Positions 26,882-39,153 of a stretch of 45,219 bases of DNA are shown here, piece after piece; the stretch's first letter is position 1, and the number at the start of each line of letters is the position of its first letter. The stretch is from Streptomyces sp. McG3 (lineage in GTDB: Bacteria; Actinomycetota; Actinomycetes; Streptomycetales; Streptomycetaceae): contig NZ_JAAXYC010000027.1 of assembly GCF_018619185.1 (NCBI RefSeq), forward strand, positions 1-45,219, in the 5' to 3' direction. The notes beneath the pieces were generated by a model. The model did not search any database. It saw only the letters and a list, made by a program, of their open reading frames with translations, and was not told the DNA's origin. The position numbers were made by a program, and so were the translations under genes.

Positions 26882-27421
26882 ATGAACATCTGCGTCTTCC
26901 TCTCCGCCGCCGACCTCGACGACCGCTACACCGTGCCCGCCCGGGAGTTCGCCGAGCTGCTCGGCAGGGGCGGGCACACCCTCGTCTGGGGCGGATCGGA
27001 GAGCGGCCTGATGAAGGTCGTCGCGGACGGCGTGCAGGCGGCGGGCGGGCGGCTCGTGGGCGTGTCGGTCGACTTCCTCGCCGCGAAGGCCCGCACGAAC
27101 GCCGACGAGATGGTGATCGCCCGTGATCTCGCGGAGCGCAAGGCTCTCCTCCTGGAGAAGGCCGACGCCGTCGTGATCATGGTCGGCGGGACCGGGACGC
27201 TCGACGAGGCCACCGAGATCCTGGAGCTGAAGAAGCACGGCAAGCACACCAAGCCGGTCGTCCTGCTGAACACCGCGGGCTTCTACGACGGGCTGCGCCA
27301 GCAGTTCCAGCGCATGGAGGACGAGGGCTTCCTGCCGATCCCCCTGACCGACCTGGTCTTCTTCGCCAAGGACGGCGTCGGCGCGCTCGCCTACCTGGAG
27401 GAGTCCGCCGGTCACCAGTGA
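26882..27421 (+). CDS. LOG-family nucleotide-binding protein
   Basis: A 179-residue Rossmann-fold protein. It contains the GG-x-GT-x-x-E signature as GGTGTLDE and a preceding AERKALLLEKAD segment that fits the conserved Arg-Lys of LOG proteins (cytokinin riboside 5'-monophosphate phosphoribohydrolases). The glycine-rich start TLVWGGSESGLM is also typical. The family hydrolyses nucleoside monophosphates at the N-glycosidic bond, but many bacterial members have other or unknown substrates. The Pro before GG in the usual PGG motif is Val here. The 3' end of the gene belongs to a 16-bp repeat. Confidence 0.82.
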   Translation: MNICVFLSAADLDDRYTVPAREFAELLGRGGHTLVWGGSESGLMKVVADGVQAAGGRLVGVSVDFLAAKARTNADEMVIARDLAERKALLLEKADAVVIMVGGTGTLDEATEILELKKHGKHTKPVVLLNTAGFYDGLRQQFQRMEDEGFLPIPLTDLVFFAKDGVGALAYLEESAGHQ

Positions 27422-27477
27422 GGAGCACCGGTCAGCAGCACCGGTCATGAGCACCGGTGACGAGTCCGCCGGTCACC
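27401..27477. repeat. 16-bp direct repeat with internal GCACCGGT copies
   Basis: GAGTCCGCCGGTCACC occurs at 27401-27416, inside the end of the LOG gene, and at 27462-27477. Between them GAGCACCGGTC or close variants recur three times with a period near 13 bp. The array spans the LOG-SDR boundary. It looks like local slippage, or a small set of GACCGGTG/CACCGGTC dyads that could bind a protein. Confidence 0.7.
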
Positions 27478-27495
27478 GGCAGGGGGGAGCGGTCT

Positions 27496-27501
27496 TAGGA
27501 T
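27496..27501 (+). promoter_or_regulatory. -10 element of a probably leaderless SDR gene
   Basis: TAGGAT (Streptomyces-like TAGRAT) ends 6 nt before ATG 27508. CGCCCC before the ATG is not a ribosome-binding site. Confidence 0.5.
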
Positions 27502-27507
27502 CGCCCC

Positions 27508-28197
27508 ATGTCTACCCACCTCATCACCGGCGCCGGATCCGGCATCGGGGCCGCTGTCGCCCGCCGTCTCCAGGAGCGCGGCGACGACGTCGTCCTCCTC
27601 GCCCGCGACGCCGGCCGCGCCAAGGAGTTCGCCGACCGCTACCCGGGCGCGCGCACCCTCGTCGGCGACCTCGGCAACCCCGACCGGCTGTCCTGGGCGT
27701 TCGGCCAGCAGTCCATGCCCGAGCGGATCGACACCCTGCTGCACATCGCGGGCGTCGTCGAGCTCGGCGAAGTCGGCGAGCTCACCCCCAAGGCCTGGCA
27801 CTTCCAGCTCAACGCCAACCTGATCGCCCCCGCCGAGATCACCCGCCTCCTGCTCCCGCAGCTCCGCCTCTCCCGGGGCCAGGTCCTCTTCGTGAACTCC
27901 GGGGCAGGGCTCGCCGCCCACGCCGGGTGGAGCGCGTACGCCGCGAGCAAGCACGGCCTCAAGGCGCTCGCCGACTCCCTGCGCCACGAGGAGCACGGCA
28001 ACGGGGTGCGCGTCACCACCGTCTACCCGGGCCGCACCGCCAGCCCCATGCAGGCCAAGGTGCACCAGCAGGAGGGCAAGGAGTACGACGCGGCCCGCTG
28101 GATCGACCCCGAGTCGGTGGCCACCACGATCCTGATGGCGATCGACCTGCCGCGCGACGCCGAGGTCAACGACCTCACCGTCCGCCCCGGCCGCTGA
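27508..28197 (+). CDS. Short-chain dehydrogenase/reductase
   Basis: A 229-residue classical SDR. The cofactor motif TGAGSGIG is at residues 7-14, Ser131 follows the strand VLFVNSGAG, and Tyr144/Lys148 form the YAASK catalytic pair. RxxxPG-type ending TVYPGRTASPM is also typical. NAD(P)-dependent oxidation or reduction of a small alcohol or ketone is expected; the substrate is unknown. It is 87 bp downstream of the LOG gene and 45 bp upstream of the MetE-like gene, each with its own apparent -10. Confidence 0.9.
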   Translation: MSTHLITGAGSGIGAAVARRLQERGDDVVLLARDAGRAKEFADRYPGARTLVGDLGNPDRLSWAFGQQSMPERIDTLLHIAGVVELGEVGELTPKAWHFQLNANLIAPAEITRLLLPQLRLSRGQVLFVNSGAGLAAHAGWSAYAASKHGLKALADSLRHEEHGNGVRVTTVYPGRTASPMQAKVHQQEGKEYDAARWIDPESVATTILMAIDLPRDAEVNDLTVRPGR

Positions 28198-28230
28198 CCT
28201 CCCGAGGAGAAGGTTTCCCGCCCCGGACCG

Positions 28231-28236
28231 TAGGCT
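28231..28236 (+). promoter_or_regulatory. -10 element of a probably leaderless MetE-like gene
   Basis: TAGGCT ends 6 nt before GTG 28243. TCCCGC before the start is not a ribosome-binding site; an upstream GAGGAGAAGG (28204-28213) is 29 nt away, too far for use at this start. Confidence 0.45.
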
Positions 28237-28242
28237 TCCCGC

Positions 28243-31535
<3,293 letters not shown>

Positions 31536-31884
31536 CCACCCGCCGGACCCGCGTTCGCCCACCGTTCTCCGGATCGAGACGCCTTCGAGACGCTGCCCCG
31601 GCGTGGCGCGGCACGTACGGGGAAGGAAACGGGGCAGAGGGGTGAAGAAGGGGCCGCCGTTCCCCGAATGGCCCTGCCGCGCCACCCGTTCGGGTCAATA
31701 GCAGATGGTGACGGGTGGTCGGTTCGCATTCGGGCAAGAGCTGTAGAGCGCTGCCCCTGGAAGCCTTTCGCGGCCTACTGTTGAGAGGTGCGCCCGCCGT
31801 GCACGGCTGCTCGACCGGGCCGTGGTGCCACGGGAGCGGGCGCCACCGAGGGACATCGGCACCGCCGGCTGTGAGAGGGACGGA
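31536..31884 (+). other. 349-bp non-coding gap between ligA and the GGDEF-EAL gene
   Basis: No convincing gene is visible; open frames here have no ribosome-binding site or recognisable protein. It holds a direct repeat CGAGACGCCTTCGAGACGC (about 31576), a dyad ACCCG-TT-CGGGT (31684-31695), and TACTGT (31776-31781), a possible -10. It is the likely promoter region of the downstream gene. Confidence 0.4.
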
Positions 31885-34056
31885 ATGAAACCGACCGAGA
31901 GCGCCGCCCCGGTGTCGCGGCTGCAGGGTTTCGTGGGCCTCACGCCCCCCGTGGGCGCCGCCGTCGTGGGGATCGCCGCGGTGGTGCTGGCGGTCGGGTC
32001 CTACCGGACCGTCGAACAGGGGCACGCGCTCTTCCCGGACGGTGCGGTGGGCTGGTCCCTCGCCGTGCTCACCGGGATCATCGTCGGCCATCTGGTGGCG
32101 CTCGGCCGCGACCGTTGGTGGGGCGGCACCGGCTCCGGGGCGGCCCTCACCCTCGCCGTGCTGCTGCTGTTCGGCTGGCTCCCGGCCGTGCTGGTCAGCC
32201 TCGCCGTCGTGGTGCTCGTCGGGACCGCCCGCAGACACCGCTGGTGGCAGGGGCTCCTGCACGGCGGGGTGGACATGCTGGGCATCGGCGCGGCGGCCCT
32301 CGTGCTGGCCGCCTTCGGCGAGGTGCCCACCGTCGAGGAACCCTGGCAGCCACTCGACTGGGGCATCGCGGCCGTCCCGGAACTGCTCCTGACGGCCTCG
32401 ACGTATCTGCTCGTCACCCGGGTCCTGCTGTGGTACGCCCAGGCCCCGCACAACGGCGGGCTGCCCACCATCGCCCGTACCGCGATGCTGCGGCAGGGAC
32501 TCGTCGCCGTCGCGCTCCTCGGGCTCGCCCCGCTGATCTGCGCCGTCGCGATGTCCATGCCCGTCCTGCTGCCGCTCTTCGCGGTGCCGCTGATCGCCCT
32601 CGACTCCACGCTCTGGATCGCCCGCGCCCGCGCCGAGGAGCAGCTGCGCGACCCGCTGACCGGGCTGCCCAACCGTCAGTGGCTGCTGGAGCGGACCTGG
32701 TCGGCGCTGGAGGACGCGGAGTCCATCGGCACCCGCTCCGCCCTGGTCCTCATCGACCTGGACCGCTTCCGCGCGGTCAACGACACCCTGGGCCACCTGG
32801 CCGGCGACCGGCTCCTGCTGCAGATAGCGGAGCGCCTGCGGCTCGCTCTGCCACGCGGCGCGGAGGCCGCCCGGCTCGGCGGCGACGAGTTCGCCGTGCT
32901 GCTGCCGCACACCGACTCGACCACCAGCGCCCAGCAGGTCGCCCGCCACCTGGTCGCCGAGCTGTCCTCCCCGCTCGACCTCGACGGGCTGACCCTCGTC
33001 CTGGAGGCCAGCGCCGGGGTCGCCGTCTACCCCGACCACGCCCTGGACGCCGAGGGCCTGCTGCGGCGGGCGGACGTCGCGATGTACCAGGCCAAGCGGG
33101 ACCGCACCGCCGTGGAGGTCTACGAGTCCAAGCGGGACAGCAACACCCCCGACCGGCTGGGGCTCCTCGGCGATCTGCGCCGGGCGCTGGACGCGAGCGA
33201 GGTCGAGCTGCACTACCAGCCCAAGGTCCGCTTCGACGGGCAGGTCGCTGGCCTGGAGGCGCTGGTGCGCTGGGTGCACCCGGAGCGCGGCCGGGTCCCC
33301 CCGGACGAGTTCATCGCGATCGCCGAGTCCTCCGGTCTGATGCCGCACCTCACGGAGTACGTCCTGGAGACGGCGCTCGCCCAGGTCGCCCGCTGGCGGG
33401 CGCAGGGCCTGTTCGTGCCCGTGGCGGTCAACGTCTCCCCGCGCGACGTCCACACCCCCGGCTTCGCGGGGAGCGTGGCGGCCCGGCTCGCCCGTCACGG
33501 CGTGCCCGCGGGAGCGCTCCAACTGGAGATCACCGAGCATGTGCTGCTGGAGGACCCGCAGCGCGCCGCCGACACCCTGGCCGGGCTCACCGCGCACGGC
33601 GTGAAGATGTCCCTCGACGACTTCGGCACCGGCTACTCCTCCCTGGTCCACCTGCGCAGACTGCCGGTCAGCGAGCTGAAGATCGACCGGTCGTTCGTGG
33701 CCCGGCTGGCGGTCGACCACGAGGACGCGGAGATCGTCCGCTGCACCATCGACCTGGCCCACTCACTCGGCCTGGTCGTCGTCGCCGAGGGCGTCGAGGA
33801 CGACGAGACGTGGGAGCGGTTGCGGGACCTCCGGTGCGACGCGGTGCAGGGCTGGCTGGTGGCGGCCGCGATGCCGCCGCAGGAGACGACGGCCTGGCTG
33901 CGGGCGCGTGGCGAGCACGGCTGGCGCAGGCCCGCCGAGCTGAAGGCCCAGGCGGCGGCCGCCGCCACCGGGTCGGCCACCGGCTCGATGAACGCGTCGC
34001 TGAACGGCGCGGTGAACGGCGCGGTGAACGGCACCGCGGAGACCGAGAGCTCATGA
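31885..34056 (+). CDS. rmdB: Membrane GGDEF-EAL cyclic-di-GMP protein, RmdB-like
   Basis: A 723-residue signalling protein. Residues about 15-255 contain six or more hydrophobic helices forming an integral membrane sensor. GGDEF at residues 332-336 is intact, with RxGGDEF context LGGDEFAVLLP. The EAL motif at 458-460 (GLEALVRWVHP) and later metal/catalytic motifs (LEITEH, DDFGTGYSSL, ELKIDRSFV, VAEGVED) are also intact. In S. coelicolor, RmdB (SCO5495, between ligA and gat genes as I recall) is a c-di-GMP phosphodiesterase affecting development, so hydrolysis is expected. ATG 31885 has GAGAGGGACGG 4-14 nt upstream. The C-terminus is Ala/Asn-rich and low-complexity. Confidence 0.9.
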   Translation: MKPTESAAPVSRLQGFVGLTPPVGAAVVGIAAVVLAVGSYRTVEQGHALFPDGAVGWSLAVLTGIIVGHLVALGRDRWWGGTGSGAALTLAVLLLFGWLPAVLVSLAVVVLVGTARRHRWWQGLLHGGVDMLGIGAAALVLAAFGEVPTVEEPWQPLDWGIAAVPELLLTASTYLLVTRVLLWYAQAPHNGGLPTIARTAMLRQGLVAVALLGLAPLICAVAMSMPVLLPLFAVPLIALDSTLWIARARAEEQLRDPLTGLPNRQWLLERTWSALEDAESIGTRSALVLIDLDRFRAVNDTLGHLAGDRLLLQIAERLRLALPRGAEAARLGGDEFAVLLPHTDSTTSAQQVARHLVAELSSPLDLDGLTLVLEASAGVAVYPDHALDAEGLLRRADVAMYQAKRDRTAVEVYESKRDSNTPDRLGLLGDLRRALDASEVELHYQPKVRFDGQVAGLEALVRWVHPERGRVPPDEFIAIAESSGLMPHLTEYVLETALAQVARWRAQGLFVPVAVNVSPRDVHTPGFAGSVAARLARHGVPAGALQLEITEHVLLEDPQRAADTLAGLTAHGVKMSLDDFGTGYSSLVHLRRLPVSELKIDRSFVARLAVDHEDAEIVRCTIDLAHSLGLVVVAEGVEDDETWERLRDLRCDAVQGWLVAAAMPPQETTAWLRARGEHGWRRPAELKAQAAAAATGSATGSMNASLNGAVNGAVNGTAETESS

Positions 34057-34081
34057 GGGGTGCCCCGCGGAACGCCCCCTC

Positions 34082-34111
34082 CGAGCCCCGGGCCGCCGGC
34101 CCCGGGGCTCG
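34082..34111 (+). terminator. Hairpin terminator after the GGDEF-EAL gene
   Basis: An 11-bp perfect stem CGAGCCCCGGG (34082-34092) pairs with 34101-34111 around an 8-nt loop, 26 bp past the stop. It separates rmdB-like transcription from the gat operon. Confidence 0.8.
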
Positions 34112-34184
34112 CCGCTTCCCGGGCCGCGCCGCCCGGAGAGGGGTACCCCGATCGGGGTGGGGTACCCGGCCCCGGGTGACCCCA

Positions 34185-34190
34185 TAGGAT
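34185..34190 (+). promoter_or_regulatory. -10 element of the gat operon
   Basis: TAGGAT lies 40 bp before the gatC ATG, preceded by a GGTACCC-rich stretch (34140-34170) with partial repeats. No clear -35 is seen. A leader of about 32 nt would follow, with TGAGGA (34217-34222) as a weak ribosome-binding site. Confidence 0.45.
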
Positions 34191-34229
34191 TGGGGCACAA
34201 ACCACACACCAACCCCTGAGGATCGCTGC

Positions 34230-34526
34230 ATGCCTGGCATCACGCGCGAGGAGGTCGCCCACCTCGCCCGGCTGGCGCGTCTGGAGCTGAAGGGCGAAGA
34301 GCTCGATCACTTCGCCGGTCAGCTCGACGACATCATCGGCGCGGTCGCCCGCGTCTCCGAGGTCGCCGACCAAGACGTACCGCCGACCTCCCACCCGCTG
34401 CCGCTGACCAACGTCATGCGCGCGGACGAGGTCCGTCCGTCGCTCACCCCCGCGCAGGCGCTCTCCGGCGCCCCGGCCCAGGAGCAGCAGCGTTTCAAGG
34501 TGCCGCAGATCCTGGGGGAGGACTAA
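34230..34526 (+). CDS. gatC: Asp/Glu-tRNA amidotransferase subunit C
   Basis: A 98-residue subunit that stabilises GatA and bridges it to Gat[19 protein letters not shown] is the conserved N-terminal helix, and [20 protein letters not shown] is the conserved wrap-around segment. It starts at ATG 34230 and its stop is 5 bp before gatA. First gene of the gatCAB operon. Confidence 0.96.
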   Translation: MPGITREEVAHLARLARLELKGEELDHFAGQLDDIIGAVARVSEVADQDVPPTSHPLPLTNVMRADEVRPSLTPAQALSGAPAQEQQRFKVPQILGED

Positions 34527-34531
34527 CCGCC

Positions 34532-36034
34532 ATGACGGACATCAGCACCATCATCAAGCTCACCGCGGCCGAGATCGCCGGAAAGATCGCCTCCGGCGAG
34601 CTGACCGCCGTCGAGGTCACCGAGGCCCACCTGGCCCGGATCGACGCGGTCGACGAGAAGGTCCACGCCTTCCTGCACATCGACCGCGAGGGCGCCCTCG
34701 CCCAGGCCCGTGCCGTGGACGCGAAGCGGGAGGCGGGCGAGAAGCTCGGCCCGCTGGCCGGCGTACCGCTCGCGCTGAAGGACATCTTCACCACCAAGGA
34801 CATGCCGACCACCGTCGGTTCCAAGATCCTTGAGGGCTGGGTCCCGCCGTACGACGCCACGCTCACGCAGAAGCTGCGCGCCGCCGACGTCGTCATCCTC
34901 GGCAAGACCAACATGGACGAGTTCGCCATGGGGTCCTCCACCGAGAACAGCGCCTACGGCCCCACCGGCAACCCCTGGGACCTCACCCGCATCCCCGGCG
35001 GCTCCGGCGGCGGCTCCTCCGCCGCCCTCGCCTCCTACGAGGCCCCGCTCGCCATCGGCACGGACACCGGCGGCTCGATCCGCCAGCCCGCGGCCGTCAC
35101 CGGCACGGTCGGCGTCAAGCCCACCTACGGCGGCGTCTCCCGCTACGGCATGGTCGCCTTCTCGTCCTCCCTCGACCAGGGCGGGCCCTGCGCCCGTACG
35201 GTCCTGGACGCGGCGCTGCTCCACGAGGCCATCGCCGGGCACGACCCGCTGGACTCGACGTCCATCGACGCCCCGGTCCCGCCGGTCGTCGAGGCCGCCC
35301 GCAACGGCTCCGTACAGGGCATGCGCGTCGGCGTCGTCAAGCAGTTCCGCGGCGAGGGCTACCAGGCCGGCGTGCTCCAGCGGTTCGACGAGTCGGTCGA
35401 GCTGCTGAAGTCGCTGGGCGCGGACGTCGTCGAGCTGGACTGCCCGTCCTTCGACCTGGCGCTCTCCGCGTACTACCTGATCGCCCCGTCCGAGTGCTCC
35501 TCCAACCTGGCCCGCTTCGACGCCATGCGCTACGGCCTGCGGGTCGGCGACGACGGCACGAAGTCGGCCGAGGAGGTCACCGCGCTCACCCGCGAGGCGG
35601 GCTTCGGCGACGAGGTCAAGCGCCGCATCATCCTGGGGACGTACGCGCTCAGCTCCGGCTACTACGACGCGTACTACGGCTCCGCCCAGAAGGTCCGCAC
35701 CCTCATCACCCAGGACTTCGAGAAGGCCTTCGAGCAGGTCGACGTGATCATCTCCCCGACGACGCCGACCACTGCCTTCCCGATCGGCGAGCGCGCCGAC
35801 GACCCGATGGCCATGTACCTCGCGGACCTGTGCACCATCCCCACCAACCTGGCCGGCAACTCCGCCATGTCGCTGCCCTGCGGCCTGGCCCCGGAGGACG
35901 GTCTGCCGGTCGGACTGCAGATCGTCGCCCCCGCCATGAAGGACGACCGGCTCTACAAGGTCGGAGCCGCCGTCGAGGCCGCGTTCGTGGAAAAGTGGGG
36001 GCACCCGCTGCTTGAGGAGGCTCCGTCGCTGTGA
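34532..36034 (+). CDS. gatA: Asp/Glu-tRNA amidotransferase subunit A
   Basis: A 500-residue amidase that releases ammonia from glutamine for GatB. The Ser-cis-Ser-Lys triad is Lys83 (ALKDIF), Ser158 (GGSGGGSS) and Ser182 ([10 protein letters not shown]), matching S. aureus GatA with a constant offset of four. The whole amidase signature (residues about 135-185) is present. The stop overlaps the GTG of the next small gene. Needed because Streptomyces lack GlnRS and use the transamidation route for Gln-tRNA. Confidence 0.97.
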   Translation: MTDISTIIKLTAAEIAGKIASGELTAVEVTEAHLARIDAVDEKVHAFLHIDREGALAQARAVDAKREAGEKLGPLAGVPLALKDIFTTKDMPTTVGSKILEGWVPPYDATLTQKLRAADVVILGKTNMDEFAMGSSTENSAYGPTGNPWDLTRIPGGSGGGSSAALASYEAPLAIGTDTGGSIRQPAAVTGTVGVKPTYGGVSRYGMVAFSSSLDQGGPCARTVLDAALLHEAIAGHDPLDSTSIDAPVPPVVEAARNGSVQGMRVGVVKQFRGEGYQAGVLQRFDESVELLKSLGADVVELDCPSFDLALSAYYLIAPSECSSNLARFDAMRYGLRVGDDGTKSAEEVTALTREAGFGDEVKRRIILGTYALSSGYYDAYYGSAQKVRTLITQDFEKAFEQVDVIISPTTPTTAFPIGERADDPMAMYLADLCTIPTNLAGNSAMSLPCGLAPEDGLPVGLQIVAPAMKDDRLYKVGAAVEAAFVEKWGHPLLEEAPSL

Positions 36035-36273
36035 GTGCCATGGCAAAGAAGGCCAAGAACTTCAAGAAGTCCAAGACGGGCGTGTACGTCGCGCTCGGCA
36101 GTACCGCGTTCGGCGCGATCAGCGTCGCCAAGCAGGCGAAGCTGGCCCGCAACGACAACGACATGCTGCGACTCGTCGACGCGGCCGTCTCCGCGGCCGC
36201 CATCGTCACCGGACTCGCGATCCTCTATCGCGAACTGAAGCGTCTCGGCGACGACGACGTTCTGCTGGGCTGA
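36031..36273 (+). CDS. 80-residue small protein between gatA and gatB
   Basis: A small protein of unknown function. GTG 36031 overlaps the gatA stop and has GAGGAGG 10 nt upstream; ATG 36040 is an alternative start. The product begins with a Lys-rich segment ([13 protein letters not shown]), then a helix of moderate hydrophobicity ([16 protein letters not shown]), a charged turn, a second hydrophobic helix ([22 protein letters not shown]) and an acidic end (DDDVLLG). It looks like a small membrane or membrane-associated protein. Its stop is 17 bp before gatB, so it is embedded in the gat operon. Confidence 0.78.
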   Translation: MSAMAKKAKNFKKSKTGVYVALGSTAFGAISVAKQAKLARNDNDMLRLVDAAVSAAAIVTGLAILYRELKRLGDDDVLLG

Positions 36274-36290
36274 GAGGGATACGTTTCACC

Positions 36291-37799
36291 GTGACTGTCA
36301 CTGACCTGGTGTCGTACGAGGACGCGCTCGCGTCCTACGACCCCGTCATGGGCCTCGAAGTCCATGTCGAGCTCGGCACCAAGACGAAGATGTTCTGCGG
36401 CTGCTCCACGGAGCTGAAGCAGGACGCCAACTCCCAGACCTGTCCGGTCTGTCTCGGACTGCCCGGCGCGCTGCCGGTCGTCAACGAGATCGGCGTGGAG
36501 TCGGCCATCAAGATCGGTCTCGCGCTCAACTGCGAGATCGCCGAGTGGTGCCGCTTCGCCCGGAAGAACTACTTCTATCCGGACATGCCGAAGAACTTCC
36601 AGACCTCGCAGTACGACGAGCCGATCGCCTTCGAGGGCTATCTGGACGTCCAGCTGGAGGACGGCGAGATCTTCCGGGTGCAGATCGAGCGCGCCCACAT
36701 GGAGGAGGACACCGGCAAGTCGACGCACGTCGGCGGCGCCACCGGCCGTATCCACGGCGCGTCCCACTCCCTGCTCGACTACAACCGGGCCGGCATCCCG
36801 CTCATCGAGATCGTCACCAAGCCGATCGAGGGAGCCGGTGCCCGCGCCCCCGAGGTCGCCAAGGCGTACGTCGCCGAGCTCCGCGAGCTGATCAAGGCCC
36901 TCGGGGTCTCCGAAGCCCGCATGGAGATGGGCCAGATGCGCTGCGACGTCAACCTGTCGCTGCGCCCGCACGGCCGTGAGGCGTTCGGTACCCGTTCCGA
37001 GACGAAGAACGTGAACTCCCTGCGTTCCGTCGAGCGGGCCGCGCGCTTCGAGATCCAGCGGCACGCCGCCGTGCTGTCCTCGGGCGGCACCATCGTGCAG
37101 GAGACCCGGCACTTCCACGAGGAGGACGGCTCCACCACGGCCGGCCGCATCAAGGACAACGCCGAGGACTACCGCTACTTCCCCGAGCCGGACCTGGTGC
37201 CCGTGGCGCCGGCCCGCGCGTGGGTCGAGGAGCTCCGCGAGGGCCTTCCCGAGCTTCCCCGGCTTCGCCGGGCGCGGCTCAAGGAGGAGTGGGGCGTCAC
37301 CGAGCACGACATGCAGTCGATCCTCAACGCGGGCGCGGTCGACCTGATCGTCGCCACGACCGAGGCGGGCGCACCCTCGGACCAGGCCCGCAAGTGGTGG
37401 ATGGGCGAGCTGGCCCGTAACGCCAACGAGACCGGCCGCGGTCTGGACGAGCTGCCGATCACCCCGGCGCAGGTCGCCCGGGTGGCCGCGCTCGTCGCCG
37501 CGGGCGACCTCAACGACAAGCTGGCCCGCCAGGTCATCGAGGGCGTCCTCGCGGGCGAGGGCGACCCGGACACCGTCGTCGAGAAGCGCGGCCTGAAGGT
37601 CGTCTCCGACGAGGGCGCGCTGTCCACGGCCGTGGACGAGGCCATCGCGGGCAACGCGGCCATCGCGGACAAGATCCGCGGCGGCAAGGTCGCGGCGGCG
37701 GGCGCGCTCGTCGGCGCGGTCATGAAGGCCACCCGTGGCCAGGCGGACGCGGCACGCGTGCGCGAGCTGATCCTGGAGAAGCTCGGCGTCGAGGGCTGA
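36291..37799 (+). CDS. gatB: Asp/Glu-tRNA amidotransferase subunit B
   Basis: A 502-residue subunit that binds misacylated Glu-tRNA(Gln) or Asp-tRNA(Asn), phosphorylates the carboxyl group and amidates it. [18 protein letters not shown] and the zinc site Cys36, Cys38, Cys51, Cys54 are family markers. [21 protein letters not shown] and [11 protein letters not shown] line the active site, and the C-terminal tail domain is the helical YqeY-like part. The start is GTG 36291, with GAGAGGGA 12-19 nt upstream. A strong hairpin follows. Confidence 0.97.
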   Translation: MTVTDLVSYEDALASYDPVMGLEVHVELGTKTKMFCGCSTELKQDANSQTCPVCLGLPGALPVVNEIGVESAIKIGLALNCEIAEWCRFARKNYFYPDMPKNFQTSQYDEPIAFEGYLDVQLEDGEIFRVQIERAHMEEDTGKSTHVGGATGRIHGASHSLLDYNRAGIPLIEIVTKPIEGAGARAPEVAKAYVAELRELIKALGVSEARMEMGQMRCDVNLSLRPHGREAFGTRSETKNVNSLRSVERAARFEIQRHAAVLSSGGTIVQETRHFHEEDGSTTAGRIKDNAEDYRYFPEPDLVPVAPARAWVEELREGLPELPRLRRARLKEEWGVTEHDMQSILNAGAVDLIVATTEAGAPSDQARKWWMGELARNANETGRGLDELPITPAQVARVAALVAAGDLNDKLARQVIEGVLAGEGDPDTVVEKRGLKVVSDEGALSTAVDEAIAGNAAIADKIRGGKVAAAGALVGAVMKATRGQADAARVRELILEKLGVEG

Positions 37800-37817
37800 T
37801 CCAGCCGTCATCACCCC

Positions 37818-37860
37818 GAAGGGGCGGTGCACCCGCACAACGCGGGCGCACCGCCCCTTC
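37818..37860 (+). terminator. Hairpin terminator of the gat operon
   Basis: GAAGGGGCGGTGC (37818-37830) pairs with GCACCGCCCCTTC (37848-37860), and an inner stem CCCGC/GCGGG (37832-37836 with 37842-37846) extends it. It starts 19 bp after the gatB stop. Confidence 0.9.
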
Positions 37861-37893
37861 ACCCGTGAACCCCTCCCGTTCTGAGAGACCCCC

Positions 37894-39153
37894 CTGAACA
37901 CCGTCACCGCCGAGCTCGTCTCCTTCGCCCTGCTCCTGGGCGTCCTCGCCTTCGCCGTGCTGCGCCCCCGGGGCCTGCCGGAGGCGACCGTCGCCGTGCC
38001 CGCCGCCGTCCTCGTGGTGGCCGTCGGGGCGGTTTCCTGGCCCGAGGCCCGCGAGCAGGTCGGCGAGCTGCTGCCGGTCGTGGGGTTCCTCGCCGCGATC
38101 CTGGTGCTGGCACAGCTCTGCGCCGACGAAGGGCTGTTCCGGGCCGCCGGGGATTTCGTGGCGCGTGCCTGCCGGGGGCAGACCCGGCCCCTGCTCGGCG
38201 GCGTCTTCGTCATCGCCTCCCTGATCACCGCCGTCCTCAGCCTGGACGCCACCGTCGTCCTGCTCACCCCGGTCGTCCTCGCCACTGCCGCCCGGGTCGG
38301 AGCGCGGCCGCGCCCGTACGTCTACGCCTGCGCGCACCTGGCCAACTCCGCGTCCCTCCTGCTCCCCGTCTCCAACCTCACCAACCTGCTGGCGTTCACC
38401 GCGAGCGGCCTCTCCTTCACCCGGTTCGCCGCGCTGATGGCGCTGCCGTGGCTCGCCGCCATCGCCGTCGAGTACGCCGTGTTCCGCCGCGCGTTCAGGG
38501 CCGACCTGGCCGCCGGGGCGCATGCGCCGGATCCCGACGCGGAGCGCACGCCCGTCCCCGTCTTCACGCTCGTCGTGCTGGCGCTGACCCTGGCCGGGTT
38601 CGTCGTGACCTCGTTCGCGGGCGCGGAGCCGCTGTGGGCGGCGCTGGCGGGCGCCGCCGTGCTGGGCGCCCGTGCCCTCGCCAAGCGGGAGACCACACCC
38701 CTCGCCGTCGTCCGCGCGGCCAACCCGCTGTTCTGCCTCTTCGTCCTCGCGCTCGGCGTCGTCGTCAAGGCCGTCGTCGACAACGGCCTCGGCGACGGGA
38801 TAGCGGCCCTGCTGCCCGACGGCGACACTCTGCCGGCGCTGCTCGGCGTCGCCGTCGTCGCGGCGCTGCTCGCCAACCTGATCAACAACCTGCCCGCGAT
38901 CCTCGCCCTGCTGCCGATCGTCGCGGCGGCCGGGCCAGGACCGCTGCTCGCCGCCCTGATCGGGGTGAACCTCGGGCCGAACCTCACCTACGTCGGGTCG
39001 CTGGCCACGCTCCTGTGGCGGCGCATCCTGCACGCCCACGGGGACGCCCCGGAGCTCGGCCACTTCACCCGGCTGGGACTCGCGACCGTACCGGCGACGC
39101 TGCTGGCCTCCACGCTCGCGCTCTGGGCATCGCTGCACCTCATCGGCGTGTGA
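37894..39153 (+). CDS. ArsB/SLC13-type membrane permease, probable CTG start
   Basis: A 419-residue polytopic membrane protein with about 11 helices. It belongs to the ArsB/NhaD/SLC13 ion-transporter superfamily: two half-repeats each with a hairpin (DATVVLLTPVVLATAAR; LANSASLLLPVSNLTNLLAF; LANLINNLPAILALLPIV; GVNLGPNLTYVGSLATLL). It may export arsenite or move another anion; no ars genes are nearby. In-frame, a stop lies at 37882-37884 and no ATG/GTG/TTG occurs until 37957, which would cut into the first helix. CTG 37894 gives MNTVTAELVSFALLLGVLAF-like start with a complete helix, so I place the start there. Confidence 0.82.
   Translation: MNTVTAELVSFALLLGVLAFAVLRPRGLPEATVAVPAAVLVVAVGAVSWPEAREQVGELLPVVGFLAAILVLAQLCADEGLFRAAGDFVARACRGQTRPLLGGVFVIASLITAVLSLDATVVLLTPVVLATAARVGARPRPYVYACAHLANSASLLLPVSNLTNLLAFTASGLSFTRFAALMALPWLAAIAVEYAVFRRAFRADLAAGAHAPDPDAERTPVPVFTLVVLALTLAGFVVTSFAGAEPLWAALAGAAVLGARALAKRETTPLAVVRAANPLFCLFVLALGVVVKAVVDNGLGDGIAALLPDGDTLPALLGVAVVAALLANLINNLPAILALLPIVAAAGPGPLLAALIGVNLGPNLTYVGSLATLLWRRILHAHGDAPELGHFTRLGLATVPATLLASTLALWASLHLIGV

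Noticed and set aside
31695..31943. 82-codon minus-strand frame before the GGDEF-EAL gene.
   Set aside because: Overlaps the start of the GGDEF-EAL protein antisense, shows no domain and has no evident ribosome-binding site.
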